Shown piece by piece: positions 1 to 8,589 of a stretch of DNA of 64,000 nucleotides (position 1 is the first letter of the stretch; every line of letters begins with the position of its first letter). The notes beneath the pieces are model-generated. The model was given only the letters and a program-made list of their open reading frames with translations, did no database searches and was not told the DNA's origin. The position numbers were made by a program, and so were the translations under genes. The stretch is from SHZL01 sp963815185 (GTDB taxonomy: Bacteria; Pseudomonadota; Gammaproteobacteria; Xanthomonadales; SZUA-36), in the NCBI GenBank assembly GCA_963815185.1, contig CAWFGC010000004.1, positions 248,001 through 312,000 of the forward strand. Direction: 5' to 3'.

Positions 1-1245
1 TGCCTGGACATGATGGGGGAATCCGATCAACGCGCGGTGGTCAAGATGTATTACCAGATGACGGCCCGGGCCACCGGTGCTGCCCGCATGTTCTACATGG
101 CCAATACCAGGAACGAGCTCGACCGTTATTTTCCCTGGGTGGTTCCAATCGTCCGGGAAATGGGGCTGGAGTTCCAGCCGTGCATCTGTTACTACCCTTC
201 TCCGCGCACTACCGATGAGTACTATGCCAAGCTGACCAAACGACTGGTGGAAGAGTACCAGCCCGAAGCGCTGTGGTTAAAGGATGCCGGCGGCCTGCTC
301 TCGCTGGACCGTATCAGAACGCTGCTGCCGGCCATCCAGAAGGAAGCGAAAGGTACTCCGATTGACCTTCACACCCACGGGATGAGCACCTACCAGGGCC
401 TGGTGGTGGTCGAGGCGATGAAAATGGGCGTCGACGGTGTTCATACCTGCGTTCCGCCCCTGGCTACCGGCTCTTCCCATATTTCCATTTTCAACGCCAT
501 GCATAATGCCAAGGTTTTGGGACTGGGACACAACATCACCAATGTGGAAGCGCTCAAGGTGGTCGAAGAGCGGCTGAACCGCATTGCGAAACTGGAAAAC
601 CTGCCGGTCGGCGCGCCGCTGGAATATGACCACGGCGTTTATTCCCATCAGGTTCCCGGAGGCGTTATCTCAAACCTGAAGTCACAACTGACCCAGTTGG
701 GCATCGGCGACAAGCTGGATGAGGTGCTCGAGGAGGTGGTAAGAATCATCGAGGACCTGGGCCACCCGATCATGATCACCCCGGCGTCCCAATTCATCGT
801 CTCGCAGGCCGCTGTCAATGTCGCAACCGGTGAACGCTACAAGGAAGTGCTCGACTGCATGATTGAAACGGCGCTAGGTGTCTGGGGCTGGGAGGACGCT
901 GGCGTTCCGTGGATGAAGCCGGAAGTCAAGGACCGTTTCCTGAGCCACCCCAACGCGAAGAAACTGAAAGAAAAATACGAAAGAAAGCAGGCAATCGAAG
1001 CCGAGGAAGGCTCCATCGAAAAATTGCGCAAGAACTACGGCATGACCAATGCTTCCGATGAAGATTTCATGCTGTACCACATCATGCGCGGTGACTCCGA
1101 AATCAAGAAGATCCAGCCGCCAAAGCACTATTACACGGGTAAGGAACCATTGACGCTGTTGCTCAAAGAGCTAAGCAAGGACCGGGATATCAGCCGCCTG
1201 CAACTGCAGAAGGGCAAGGTTTACGTCGATTTTCGGCAAAGCTGA
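1..1245 (+). CDS. Carboxyltransferase subunit of a biotin-dependent carboxylase (pyruvate/oxaloacetate type), 5' partial
   Basis: This is the carboxyltransferase half of an OadA/PycB-like enzyme, which moves CO2 between carboxybiotin and a 2-oxo acid such as pyruvate. The reading frame is already open at base 1, so the true start lies outside the window. Visible family motifs are LKDAGGLL (277-300), the metal-site DLHTH (364-378) and QVPGG (649-663), followed by the alpha-helical conserved carboxylase domain. No biotin-attachment MKM motif is present at the C terminus, so the biotin carrier would be a separate protein. It lies upstream of a molybdopterin oxidoreductase and KorAB genes, separated from them by a convergent TetR gene, which suggests 2-oxo acid and C4-acid metabolism. 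The exact substrate cannot be read from the sequence. Confidence 0.85.
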   Translation, partial: CLDMMGESDQRAVVKMYYQMTARATGAARMFYMANTRNELDRYFPWVVPIVREMGLEFQPCICYYPSPRTTDEYYAKLTKRLVEEYQPEALWLKDAGGLLSLDRIRTLLPAIQKEAKGTPIDLHTHGMSTYQGLVVVEAMKMGVDGVHTCVPPLATGSSHISIFNAMHNAKVLGLGHNITNVEALKVVEERLNRIAKLENLPVGAPLEYDHGVYSHQVPGGVISNLKSQLTQLGIGDKLDEVLEEVVRIIEDLGHPIMITPASQFIVSQAAVNVATGERYKEVLDCMIETALGVWGWEDAGVPWMKPEVKDRFLSHPNAKKLKEKYERKQAIEAEEGSIEKLRKNYGMTNASDEDFMLYHIMRGDSEIKKIQPPKHYYTGKEPLTLLLKELSKDRDISRLQLQKGKVYVDFRQS

Positions 1246-1376
1246 CCTGACCAGCGAATTGTTTGCTGACGGCAACAATGTGAAAGCGGGCCGCAGAACC
1301 CGGTTTGCTCTGAGCTTGTAACAGGCCAAAACAGCGGAGAGGCCGCTCGGCCGTCCCGGGACCCAGGAAGCTGTTC

Positions 1377-2051
1377 CTATATTAGCGCGCCAGCCTGCGC
1401 ATAGATGTTCGCCACGCTGTCCGTCAAGAACTCCATGATGCGCTGTGTGCGCTGTTTCTTGTTCGATTTCATATGGCTGAGCATCATGCCGGTGAGCATG
1501 AACAAAGCGGCATCGTGGACCACTTCGAGCTCTTCCCGCCCTGCCCAGGGTGAGAACATCTTCTTGACGCGCTCAATGAAGCTTTTTTCGAAATCCTGCT
1601 CCAGTGGTTCCAGCACCTGTCTGAGTTCCTGATCCGTACGTGAGGCCATCAGGATTTCCTGATAGGCCAGGGAGGAGGGCAGCTTTACGTACTTCCAGGC
1701 TTCGCCAACGGATTGCGCGATTTTCTCCCTGCTCATCTCACGCAGCGGAATGCCGATGGCCTCCATCATCTTCCCGTATTCGGACAAGCGCTTTTTGTGC
1801 AGGTATTTGATCGTCGCTTTGAGCACCGCCTGGCGGGACGGAAAATGGTGCATCATGGCGCCGCGGGAGACTTTGGCGTACTCTGCAATCAAGGAGGTCG
1901 TGGTCCGGGCATAGCCGTAATCAATGATGCATTGAATGGCCGCTTCCAGTATGGTCCGGCGTGTATTGGCGCTTTTTACGGCCTGCCATCCCTCTTTCTT
2001 GCGTTTGGGTTTAGGCAAATCCGCTGACTTGCTGACGGCTGAATTGGTCAA
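1377..2051 (-). CDS. TetR/AcrR family transcriptional regulator
   Basis: A 224-residue one-component repressor. The N-terminal helix-turn-helix reads roughly residues 30-75, with the recognition segment AKVSRGAMMHHFPSRQAV matching the TetR pattern. The C-terminal ligand domain has no recognisable signature. A basic 25-residue stretch precedes the DNA-binding domain. The gene is divergent from the molybdopterin oxidoreductase at 2394, with a 342-bp space between them, so it probably controls that gene, itself, or both. The inducer is unknown. Confidence 0.9.
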   Translation of the reverse strand: MTNSAVSKSADLPKPKRKKEGWQAVKSANTRRTILEAAIQCIIDYGYARTTTSLIAEYAKVSRGAMMHHFPSRQAVLKATIKYLHKKRLSEYGKMMEAIGIPLREMSREKIAQSVGEAWKYVKLPSSLAYQEILMASRTDQELRQVLEPLEQDFEKSFIERVKKMFSPWAGREELEVVHDAALFMLTGMMLSHMKSNKKQRTQRIMEFLTDSVANIYAQAGALI

Positions 2052-2312
2052 TTGGTTCTCCCTCTCATGGAAATTTCGAACTGGCGCTCACTGCTCATCA
2101 GTATATAGTGAAAGCCGGTGAGCTAAAAATAATCTTGATTGTTTTTTGCTATCATTCGTCTGTCGGCGCCTGCGGAATCGGGCTAGCCGCAGGAAAGTTG
2201 TACCTTTGCAGGCAGCGGCAGTACCATGTTTGTCAGAGAATGCCCCCGGCGCCAGCACCAATCTGTTTATGATGACGGCAAGCAAATATTCAGGGATTTG
2301 TTTCGACAGGTA

Positions 2313-2341
2313 TTGAAAAAATGCCCCAATTTGTCTACAGT
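2313..2341 (+). promoter_or_regulatory. Candidate sigma-70 promoter for the molybdopterin oxidoreductase
   Basis: TTGAAA (2313-2318), a 17-bp spacer and TACAGT (2336-2341) lie 52 bp before the ATG at 2394, which is preceded by the ribosome-binding sequence AGGAG. The rest of the 2052-2393 gap shows no gene. It must also hold the promoter of the divergent TetR gene. No convincing operator was identified. Confidence 0.45.
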
Positions 2342-2393
2342 ATCAACATAAAAAAACAATTCTGATGGTTTTTTAGTATTCAGGAGCAATCGC

Positions 2394-4544
2394 ATGATCG
2401 AAACACACAAGTCCTTTTGCAGATTCTGCCACGTATTCTGCGGTATAGAAGTCGATGTCGACAAAGACAAGAATCGTGTGGTTGCCGTCAGACCGGATCG
2501 TGACAACCTGGTCTCGGGAGGTTATACCTGTCGCAAAGGACGCGCCGAAATGGAGCGCATCTACCACCCGGATCGCCTGAAGTCGAGCAAGAAGCGGGTC
2601 GGTGACGACTTTGTCGATATCGACGGCCAGCAGGCGCTCAACGAAATTTCCGCCAAGCTCCGCGACATCATCGACCGCCATGGCCCCGACGCCGTAGCGG
2701 TCTACATGGGCGACGCCTGTCACCGCATGTCGGCCTCGGGCCCGTGGTTCGTGCGGCGCTGGCTGGACGCGCTCGGTTCGAAAGGGTTCTACACCTCCTT
2801 CACCGTCGACTCGCCCAGCCTGGTGGTGGCCCTTCAGCGCCTGTTCGGCGCACTGATGCCGTTCAGCAAGCTCGACATCGAGCATGCCGACGTCATCATG
2901 TTCGTTGCCACCAACCCGGTGCTTTCCCACCACCTCACGATGCCCCAGTCCAGCCCCAGCAGGCGCCTCGCCGACGCGCAGAAAGGAGGCGCCAAGCTGA
3001 TTGTGCTCGATCCCAGGGTTACCCAGGTTGCGCGCAAGGCCGATGTCCACCTGCAGGTAAGGCCAGGTGAGGACGCCACCTTGCTGGCCGCGATGATCAA
3101 GGTAATCCTGGATCGCGGGCTGCAGGACAAGGAATACGTGGCCGCCTTCGGCAAGGGTGTCGAAGAATTGCACCAGGCCGTATCCGAGTTCGATCTGGAC
3201 TATGCCTCGCGTCGCACCGGTGTGCCCGCCAAACTGATCGAGGAGGCGGCCGTCATGTTTGCCAGCGCCAAAACCGGGGCGGCTACCAGCGGCACGGGTC
3301 TGCATATGGCGCGCCACCAGAATCTGACAACCCAGCTGGTGATGACCCTGAATGCGCTGTGCGGGCGCTACGACCGCCGTGGCGGCATGGTGGCGATGCC
3401 GGGCGTGCTGGCCCCGCCCCTGCCGGAAAATTCTGGCCCCATACCGATATCGCTGCACCCCGGCGCGACGACGCGAATTCGTGGCCTTAAGGCGATCTCG
3501 AGCTGGCTGGGTTATGAGGAAATGCCCGCCAATGTCATTACCGACGAGATTCTGACGCCGGGTGAAGGCCAGATACGGGCGTTGATCGTCACCGGTGGCA
3601 ATCCGGCGCTGGTCTTCGCTGACGAAGCAGGCACCGTCGAAGCGCTGAAGAGCGTGGAATTGTTGGTCGTCAATGAACTGTTCATGTCCGCCACGGCCAA
3701 ATTTGCCGACTACGTGCTGGCCTGCCGGCATCCATTCGAGCGTACCGATGTCCCACGGCTGATGGATAACTATTTTCCATTCCCATACATGCAGTACTCA
3801 GAGGCGCTGGTGGAAGCGGAACCCGGCATGTTCCAGGAATTCGAAATTTTCTGGGAACTTGCCCGCCAGCTCGGGATCGATCTCGACATCCCCGGGATCT
3901 CGATGGAGAAGATGCCCACTGCCGACGAAATGCTCGATGGACTCAATGCCGACGCACGAATTCCGATGAGCGAGATTCGCAAGTACCCGAACGGTCATGT
4001 CTGGGGTGATAAGGAATCCAGGGTTGGGCATATACTGCCGAACATGATCGGCTACCCGGACAAGCGCATGCAGTTGGCGCACCCTGAGGTTGTGGATGAG
4101 CTGCGCCAGGTGCGCACCGAATTCTGGTCGGACGACGCCGGCTACCATGCTGACGAAAATTACGGCTTTCGGATGATCACTTATCGCATCGACGACGTCT
4201 ATTGCACGCAGGGCCAAAACATGCCCTCCTTGCGCAAACGCGCTCCCTACAATCCCGTGGTAATGAATCCGGAGGACCTCGATGCTCTGAACCTGAAAGA
4301 AGGCGATTCGGTGATCGTCAGGAACAGCTTCGGTGAGTTGGAAGGGCTGGTGGCGCGGGGTGCAGACCTGCCTCGCGGCGTGATCGGCATCGCGCATGGT
4401 TGGGGCGATCCGTCCGAGAAAGGTGGCGCACGGGAGAAGGGCGTCAACGTACAGCGTCTGATCGACGACAACCGGGATTTCGACCCGATTACCGGTCTTG
4501 CGCAGCAGTCGGCGGTGCCGGTTAATGTCATTCGCGCCGCATAG
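2394..4544 (+). CDS. Molybdopterin (bis-MGD) oxidoreductase, DMSO-reductase superfamily
   Basis: A 716-residue cytoplasmic enzyme with no Tat signal. The N terminus carries a [4Fe-4S] site, C9-x2-C12-x3-C16 and C46 in TCRKG, followed by the Mo/W-bis-MGD catalytic domains and a C-terminal dinucleotide-binding domain (about 600-716, ending in the INVQ-like NVQRLIDD segment). In formate dehydrogenases a Cys or Sec ligates Mo in a motif resembling CHAPT. Here the corresponding stretch reads TVDSPS (137-142), with no Cys or Sec, so a formate dehydrogenase role is not supported. The next genes are KorA, KorB and a ferredoxin on the same strand, so ferredoxin is a plausible electron partner. The substrate is unknown. 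Confidence 0.85.
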   Translation: MIETHKSFCRFCHVFCGIEVDVDKDKNRVVAVRPDRDNLVSGGYTCRKGRAEMERIYHPDRLKSSKKRVGDDFVDIDGQQALNEISAKLRDIIDRHGPDAVAVYMGDACHRMSASGPWFVRRWLDALGSKGFYTSFTVDSPSLVVALQRLFGALMPFSKLDIEHADVIMFVATNPVLSHHLTMPQSSPSRRLADAQKGGAKLIVLDPRVTQVARKADVHLQVRPGEDATLLAAMIKVILDRGLQDKEYVAAFGKGVEELHQAVSEFDLDYASRRTGVPAKLIEEAAVMFASAKTGAATSGTGLHMARHQNLTTQLVMTLNALCGRYDRRGGMVAMPGVLAPPLPENSGPIPISLHPGATTRIRGLKAISSWLGYEEMPANVITDEILTPGEGQIRALIVTGGNPALVFADEAGTVEALKSVELLVVNELFMSATAKFADYVLACRHPFERTDVPRLMDNYFPFPYMQYSEALVEAEPGMFQEFEIFWELARQLGIDLDIPGISMEKMPTADEMLDGLNADARIPMSEIRKYPNGHVWGDKESRVGHILPNMIGYPDKRMQLAHPEVVDELRQVRTEFWSDDAGYHADENYGFRMITYRIDDVYCTQGQNMPSLRKRAPYNPVVMNPEDLDALNLKEGDSVIVRNSFGELEGLVARGADLPRGVIGIAHGWGDPSEKGGAREKGVNVQRLIDDNRDFDPITGLAQQSAVPVNVIRAA

Positions 4545-4681
4545 GACTTGATTCTTTGAACAAGCAATGCTCGGCCGCAACCATGCCAACCCCATGATAG
4601 GAAGGCAGGAAAACGCATCCAATGGGGTGCCGGGCCTCAAGTTTGTCATGTCAGGGGGCCATTGCGCGGAGCCCTGACCCG

Positions 4682-6562
4682 ATGACGGAAGCCAACGCGA
4701 CAACCGATGCCTCGAAGGACGGTGATCAGGGCCGGCGGCTGCCCAAGGTCGAGCGGCTGGACAGCGTCGTCATCCGTTTTGCAGGCGACTCCGGCGATGG
4801 CATGCAGCTAACCGGCTCGGAGTTCTCCAAGTCGGTGGCCGGCGGCGGCTACAAGTTCGTCACCCACCCGGATTACCCGGCGGAAATTCGGGCGCCCGCG
4901 GGCACACTGTACGGCGTGTCCGCCTACCAGGTGCAATACTCCAATAAACCGGTGTTCACCTCCGGTCAGGGCCTGGACGTGCTGGTGGCGATGAACCCGG
5001 CTGCTTTGAAAGTCAATCTGGCTGATGTCAAGCCGGGGCGAACGGTCGTGGTCAATACCGATTCTTTCACCGCGTCCAATCTCAAGAAAGCAAAGTACGA
5101 ATCCAATCCGCTGGACGACGGTTCCCTGGACGGCTACCTGGTGTTGCCGATCAATATCTCCACGTTAAACGCGGCTGCACTGAAAGACAGCGGTTTGTCG
5201 CGAAAAGACACCGACCGGTGCAAGAACTATTGGGCGCTTGGTTTCATACTGTATTTGCACAATCGCTCACTGAATGACGAAATAGACAATGTCCGCAGAA
5301 AATTCGCCCGTCAGCCTGAAATAGCAGAAGCCAACGTCATCGCCTTGCGCTCCGGCTACGCCTACGGCGATGTGTGTGAAATGTTCGAATCCACTTATGG
5401 CGTCAGCGAGGAAGTGGAGGTTTCCCCCGGCACTTATCGCAGCGTAACAGGCAACTTGGCAACGGCGATGGCCATGCTGGTTGCCGCTGAACTAACCGGG
5501 CTCAAGGTGTTTCTGGGATCATATCCGATCACTCCGGCGACGGACGTCTTGCACAATCTGGCAAAGCTGCCGAACTTCAATATCACGACGTTTCAGGCCG
5601 AAGATGAAATCGCAGGGATCTGTTCCGCGGTGGGCGCCGCGTTTGGCGGGGCGCTGGCGGTAACCACCACTTCCGGTCCGGGTATGGCGCTGAAAACCGA
5701 GGCAGTCGGCCTGGCGGTGATGACCGAGTTGCCACTGGTGATCATCGATGTCCAGCGCGGCGGCCCCTCAACCGGGCTGCCGACAAAAACAGAACAGTCG
5801 GATTTGCTGCAAGCGGTCTACGGCCGCCCGGGTGAATGCCCGGTGCCGGTGCTGGCGGCACGCTCACCGATCGACTGCTTCGAAACCGTGCTGGAAGCGT
5901 TTCGCATCGCCACCAAATACATGACCCCGGTGATCGTTCTGTCGGACGGCGGAATCGCCAATGCCACCGAAGTAGGGGCAACACCCAATATCGGGAAGTT
6001 GCCGCCGTTCGAGGTCAAGTTTCGCACCGATCCGGAAGGCTATCAGGTCTACGAGCGCGACGAAAACCTGGCGAGGGCCTGGGTGCGCCCCGGAACACCG
6101 GGCATGGAACACCGTATCGGCGGGCTGGAGAAGGACTACCTGAGCGGGGATGTATCTGTCGACGGCCCCAATCACGACCGCATGGTGAGGGTTCGTGCCG
6201 CCAAGGTGGCCGGTATCGCCAAGAGCTATCCACCGCTGATCATCGAGGGCGACAAGAACGCGAGGCTGCTAATCGTTAGCTGGGGCGGCACCTATGGCTC
6301 CATCGCCGAAGCACTGCGTAATTCTGCCAAGGCCGGCAAGGCCGTGGCGCATGTTCATCTGCGGCACATGAACCCTCTGCCCAATGACCTGGGTGATATC
6401 ATCCATCGGTACGAAACGGTCCTGGTCCCGGAAATCAACCTCGGCCAACTTTCTGTTCTGTTGCGCAGTGCTTACCTGAAGGATGTTGTGAGTTTCAACA
6501 GGGTCGAAGGTAAACCGTTGCGGGTCAGCGAGCTTTGCGACACGATTGCCAGACTGGCATGA
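4682..6562 (+). CDS. korA: 2-oxoacid:ferredoxin oxidoreductase, fused gamma-alpha subunit (KorA-like)
   Basis: Fused gamma and alpha parts of a CoA-dependent 2-oxoacid:ferredoxin oxidoreductase, most likely using 2-oxoglutarate. The gamma domain opens with IRFAGDSGDGMQLTG and covers about residues 20-205. The alpha pyrimidine-binding domain follows, with SYPITPATD, QAEDEIAGICSAVGAAFGG and TTTSGPGMALKTEA, and then a C-terminal transketolase-like domain. The start is placed at 4682 (MTEANATT) because the 20 residues before it in the open frame are not conserved-looking. The frame would allow 4622. KorB begins 10 bp downstream, and the two form the usual heterodimer. Confidence 0.9.
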   Translation: MTEANATTDASKDGDQGRRLPKVERLDSVVIRFAGDSGDGMQLTGSEFSKSVAGGGYKFVTHPDYPAEIRAPAGTLYGVSAYQVQYSNKPVFTSGQGLDVLVAMNPAALKVNLADVKPGRTVVVNTDSFTASNLKKAKYESNPLDDGSLDGYLVLPINISTLNAAALKDSGLSRKDTDRCKNYWALGFILYLHNRSLNDEIDNVRRKFARQPEIAEANVIALRSGYAYGDVCEMFESTYGVSEEVEVSPGTYRSVTGNLATAMAMLVAAELTGLKVFLGSYPITPATDVLHNLAKLPNFNITTFQAEDEIAGICSAVGAAFGGALAVTTTSGPGMALKTEAVGLAVMTELPLVIIDVQRGGPSTGLPTKTEQSDLLQAVYGRPGECPVPVLAARSPIDCFETVLEAFRIATKYMTPVIVLSDGGIANATEVGATPNIGKLPPFEVKFRTDPEGYQVYERDENLARAWVRPGTPGMEHRIGGLEKDYLSGDVSVDGPNHDRMVRVRAAKVAGIAKSYPPLIIEGDKNARLLIVSWGGTYGSIAEALRNSAKAGKAVAHVHLRHMNPLPNDLGDIIHRYETVLVPEINLGQLSVLLRSAYLKDVVSFNRVEGKPLRVSELCDTIARLA

Positions 6563-6572
6563 GAGGAATCCT

Positions 6573-7640
6573 ATGAGCAGTTCGATCAGCACCAATGGCA
6601 ACAATCTGGGCGCCTCGGAAACCGGAGTCCAGCCAATCGCATTGAACAAGAAGGACTTTGAAACCTCTCAAGATGTCCGCTGGTGTCCCGGTTGTGGTGA
6701 CTACTCGGTGCTGAAACAGGTCCAGGTGGTATTGCCGAAGCTGGGGATCCCGCGAGAAAACTTCGTTTTCATTTCCGGTATCGGCTGTTCCAGCCGCTTC
6801 CCGTACTACATGGAAACTTACGGAATTCACGGAATTCACGGCCGCGCCCCGGCGATTGCCACTGGACTGAAACTGTCACGCCCGGAGCTATCGGTCTGGG
6901 TGGTGACGGGCGACGGTGACGCTCTGGCTATTGGCGGCAACCACTTCATGCATGTGATCCGCCGCAATGTCGACCTCAACATCATACTGTTGAATAATCA
7001 GATTTATGCCTTGACCAAGGGGCAAGCTTCTCCCACCACCGAGTTGGACAAACGCACCAAGACTTCGCCCACGGGCTCTGTTGACCGGCCGGTTGACCCG
7101 GTCGCGCTGGCGCTTTCCCTGGGCGCCACTTTTGTCGCTCGTGCTGTTGATATCGACCAGGAAAACGTGGTTGATGTTCTGCTGCGGGCAGCGGCTCACA
7201 AAGGCACATCTGTTGTGGAAATCTACCAGAACTGTCATATTTTCAACGATGGTGCCTTCGAATTGGTTTCCAACAAGAAACTGCGGGATGATAACCGCGT
7301 GTTGCTGAAGCACGGCGAGCCCCTGATATTCGGCGCGCAGCGGGACAAAGGCATCCGCATGAACGGCCTGAATCTGGAAGTGGTTCCGCTCGTGGAGGGA
7401 GGGTACTCAGAGAAAGACCTGATCGTCCATGATGAGAAAGCCGGCCAAACGGGAATTGCGTTTTTGCTGTCGCAAATGCGTGCTCCCCATTTTCCGGTTC
7501 CCATGGGTGTATTTCGCGCGGTCGAGGAACACAGTTACGAGGAATTGGTCGCAGAAAAACAGGAAATGGTTTGGCGCAAGAAGGGGAAGGGTGACTGGGA
7601 TCGTCTCTCCCATAGCGGTGATTATTGGGTGGTCAGATGA
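6573..7640 (+). CDS. korB: 2-oxoacid:ferredoxin oxidoreductase, beta subunit (KorB-like)
   Basis: The 355-residue thiamine diphosphate-binding beta subunit. The TPP motif runs from GDGD at 113-116 to NN at 141-142. Cysteines in WCPGCGD (C38, C41) and GIGCSSR (C72) are the usual [4Fe-4S] ligands of the short beta subunits. The ATG at 6573 has a good ribosome-binding site, GAGAGGA. With KorA it would oxidise or reductively form 2-oxoglutarate while passing electrons to ferredoxin. The ferredoxin gene 46 bp downstream is the obvious acceptor. Confidence 0.92.
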   Translation: MSSSISTNGNNLGASETGVQPIALNKKDFETSQDVRWCPGCGDYSVLKQVQVVLPKLGIPRENFVFISGIGCSSRFPYYMETYGIHGIHGRAPAIATGLKLSRPELSVWVVTGDGDALAIGGNHFMHVIRRNVDLNIILLNNQIYALTKGQASPTTELDKRTKTSPTGSVDRPVDPVALALSLGATFVARAVDIDQENVVDVLLRAAAHKGTSVVEIYQNCHIFNDGAFELVSNKKLRDDNRVLLKHGEPLIFGAQRDKGIRMNGLNLEVVPLVEGGYSEKDLIVHDEKAGQTGIAFLLSQMRAPHFPVPMGVFRAVEEHSYEELVAEKQEMVWRKKGKGDWDRLSHSGDYWVVR

Positions 7641-7686
7641 TGCGAATTGATCGCATTGTGCTTGCGAGTCTGAGGAGTAAACAGAT

Positions 7687-8010
7687 ATGACATTCGTTGT
7701 TGGCGAGAACTGTATCAAGTGCAAATACACCGACTGTGTCGATGTATGCCCGGTCGACTGCTTTTACGAAGGCCCCAACTTTCTGGTCATTCATCCCGAA
7801 GAGTGTATTGACTGCGCCTTGTGTGTGGATGAATGTCCGGTCAATGCCATTTTTCCAGAAGACGAATTGCCGGAAGAGCAGCATGAATTTCTCGCACTGA
7901 ATGCCGAACTTGCGCAAGTTTGGCCAAATATCGATGCGGCCAAGGACGCCCCTCCCGATGCCGATGACTGGGTCGGGGTCGAGGGCAAGCTGCAATACCT
8001 GGAGAAATAG
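7687..8010 (+). CDS. fdxA: 7Fe-8S ferredoxin FdxA
   Basis: A 107-residue ferredoxin closely matching the Azotobacter FdxA pattern, starting MTFVVGENCIKCKYTDC. Cysteines at 9, 12, 17, 21 and 25 and a second set at 40, 43, 46 and 50 (CIDCALCVDEC) provide the [3Fe-4S] and [4Fe-4S] sites. The acidic C-terminal third is typical of the family. Its position directly after korAB suggests that it carries electrons for that enzyme and possibly for the molybdopterin oxidoreductase. Confidence 0.95.
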   Translation: MTFVVGENCIKCKYTDCVDVCPVDCFYEGPNFLVIHPEECIDCALCVDECPVNAIFPEDELPEEQHEFLALNAELAQVWPNIDAAKDAPPDADDWVGVEGKLQYLEK

Positions 8011-8589
8011 ATTCCCAACTCGATCCAGCCAAGCAGCGGGAAGCTGTCCCAACTCGCCAACCACCGGGTACAGTGAGCGCTGCACTCGGAGCAGGATTCG
8101 ATGTCGACGAGGTGAATTGATGCGAAGCATCAAGAGAGGGCGCTCTGGGGCATGGCTAACACCCGCTTGAGGGGCTGCATCCAGTTCATGGGGCGATGGG
8201 TTTGCCGCGGTCGATGGTGCTGCGTGACCGGTGTGGAGCCGGTGTTTGGAGATCGGTGCAAAAACACGCGCGACGGCTTCTCTCCCTAGCTGCTAACACG
8301 AGCTTGCTGCATTTTATCCCCTCGCCGTTCAATGGGGGCATTTGGAATTTTCAACTTCCCAGGTAATTCGGGAACGGCAATAGCGCTGTTCTGGCGCACA
8401 AACACCTGCAAATCCGCATTCAGATATCCGGGCTTATGAGCGATAGCGCACTGAACCAAATGGCAAGAGCAGTCAGAGTGTAGTGTGAATTCCGCCTGTT
8501 TTTGCAGTTGGAGATTGGAAAGGTTTCCTGAAAATAACCGTACAGACACATAAGCGGGGAGCCTGCCATGGCGAGATTGATCATCTTTA
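8011..8589. other. 579-bp intergenic region
   Basis: No convincing gene was found on either strand; the frames here are short and lack family motifs. It presumably holds the end of the korAB-fdxA transcript and the promoter of the sensor kinase at 8590. No clear hairpin-plus-T terminator was seen. Confidence 0.5.

Noticed and set aside
2373..3731. Long open frame of 452 codons on the minus strand
   Set aside because: It lies wholly opposite the molybdopterin oxidoreductase, has no family motif and is rich in His/Gln/Arg, as expected for an antisense shadow of GC-rich coding sequence.
2394..4544. Formate dehydrogenase
   Set aside because: The Cys/Sec ligand motif is replaced by TVDSPS and no formate dehydrogenase accessory gene is nearby.
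6820..6842. Tandem GGAATTCAC in korB
   Set aside because: Two 9-bp copies encode IHGIHG inside a conserved region of the protein; it looks like ordinary coding sequence, not a functional repeat.
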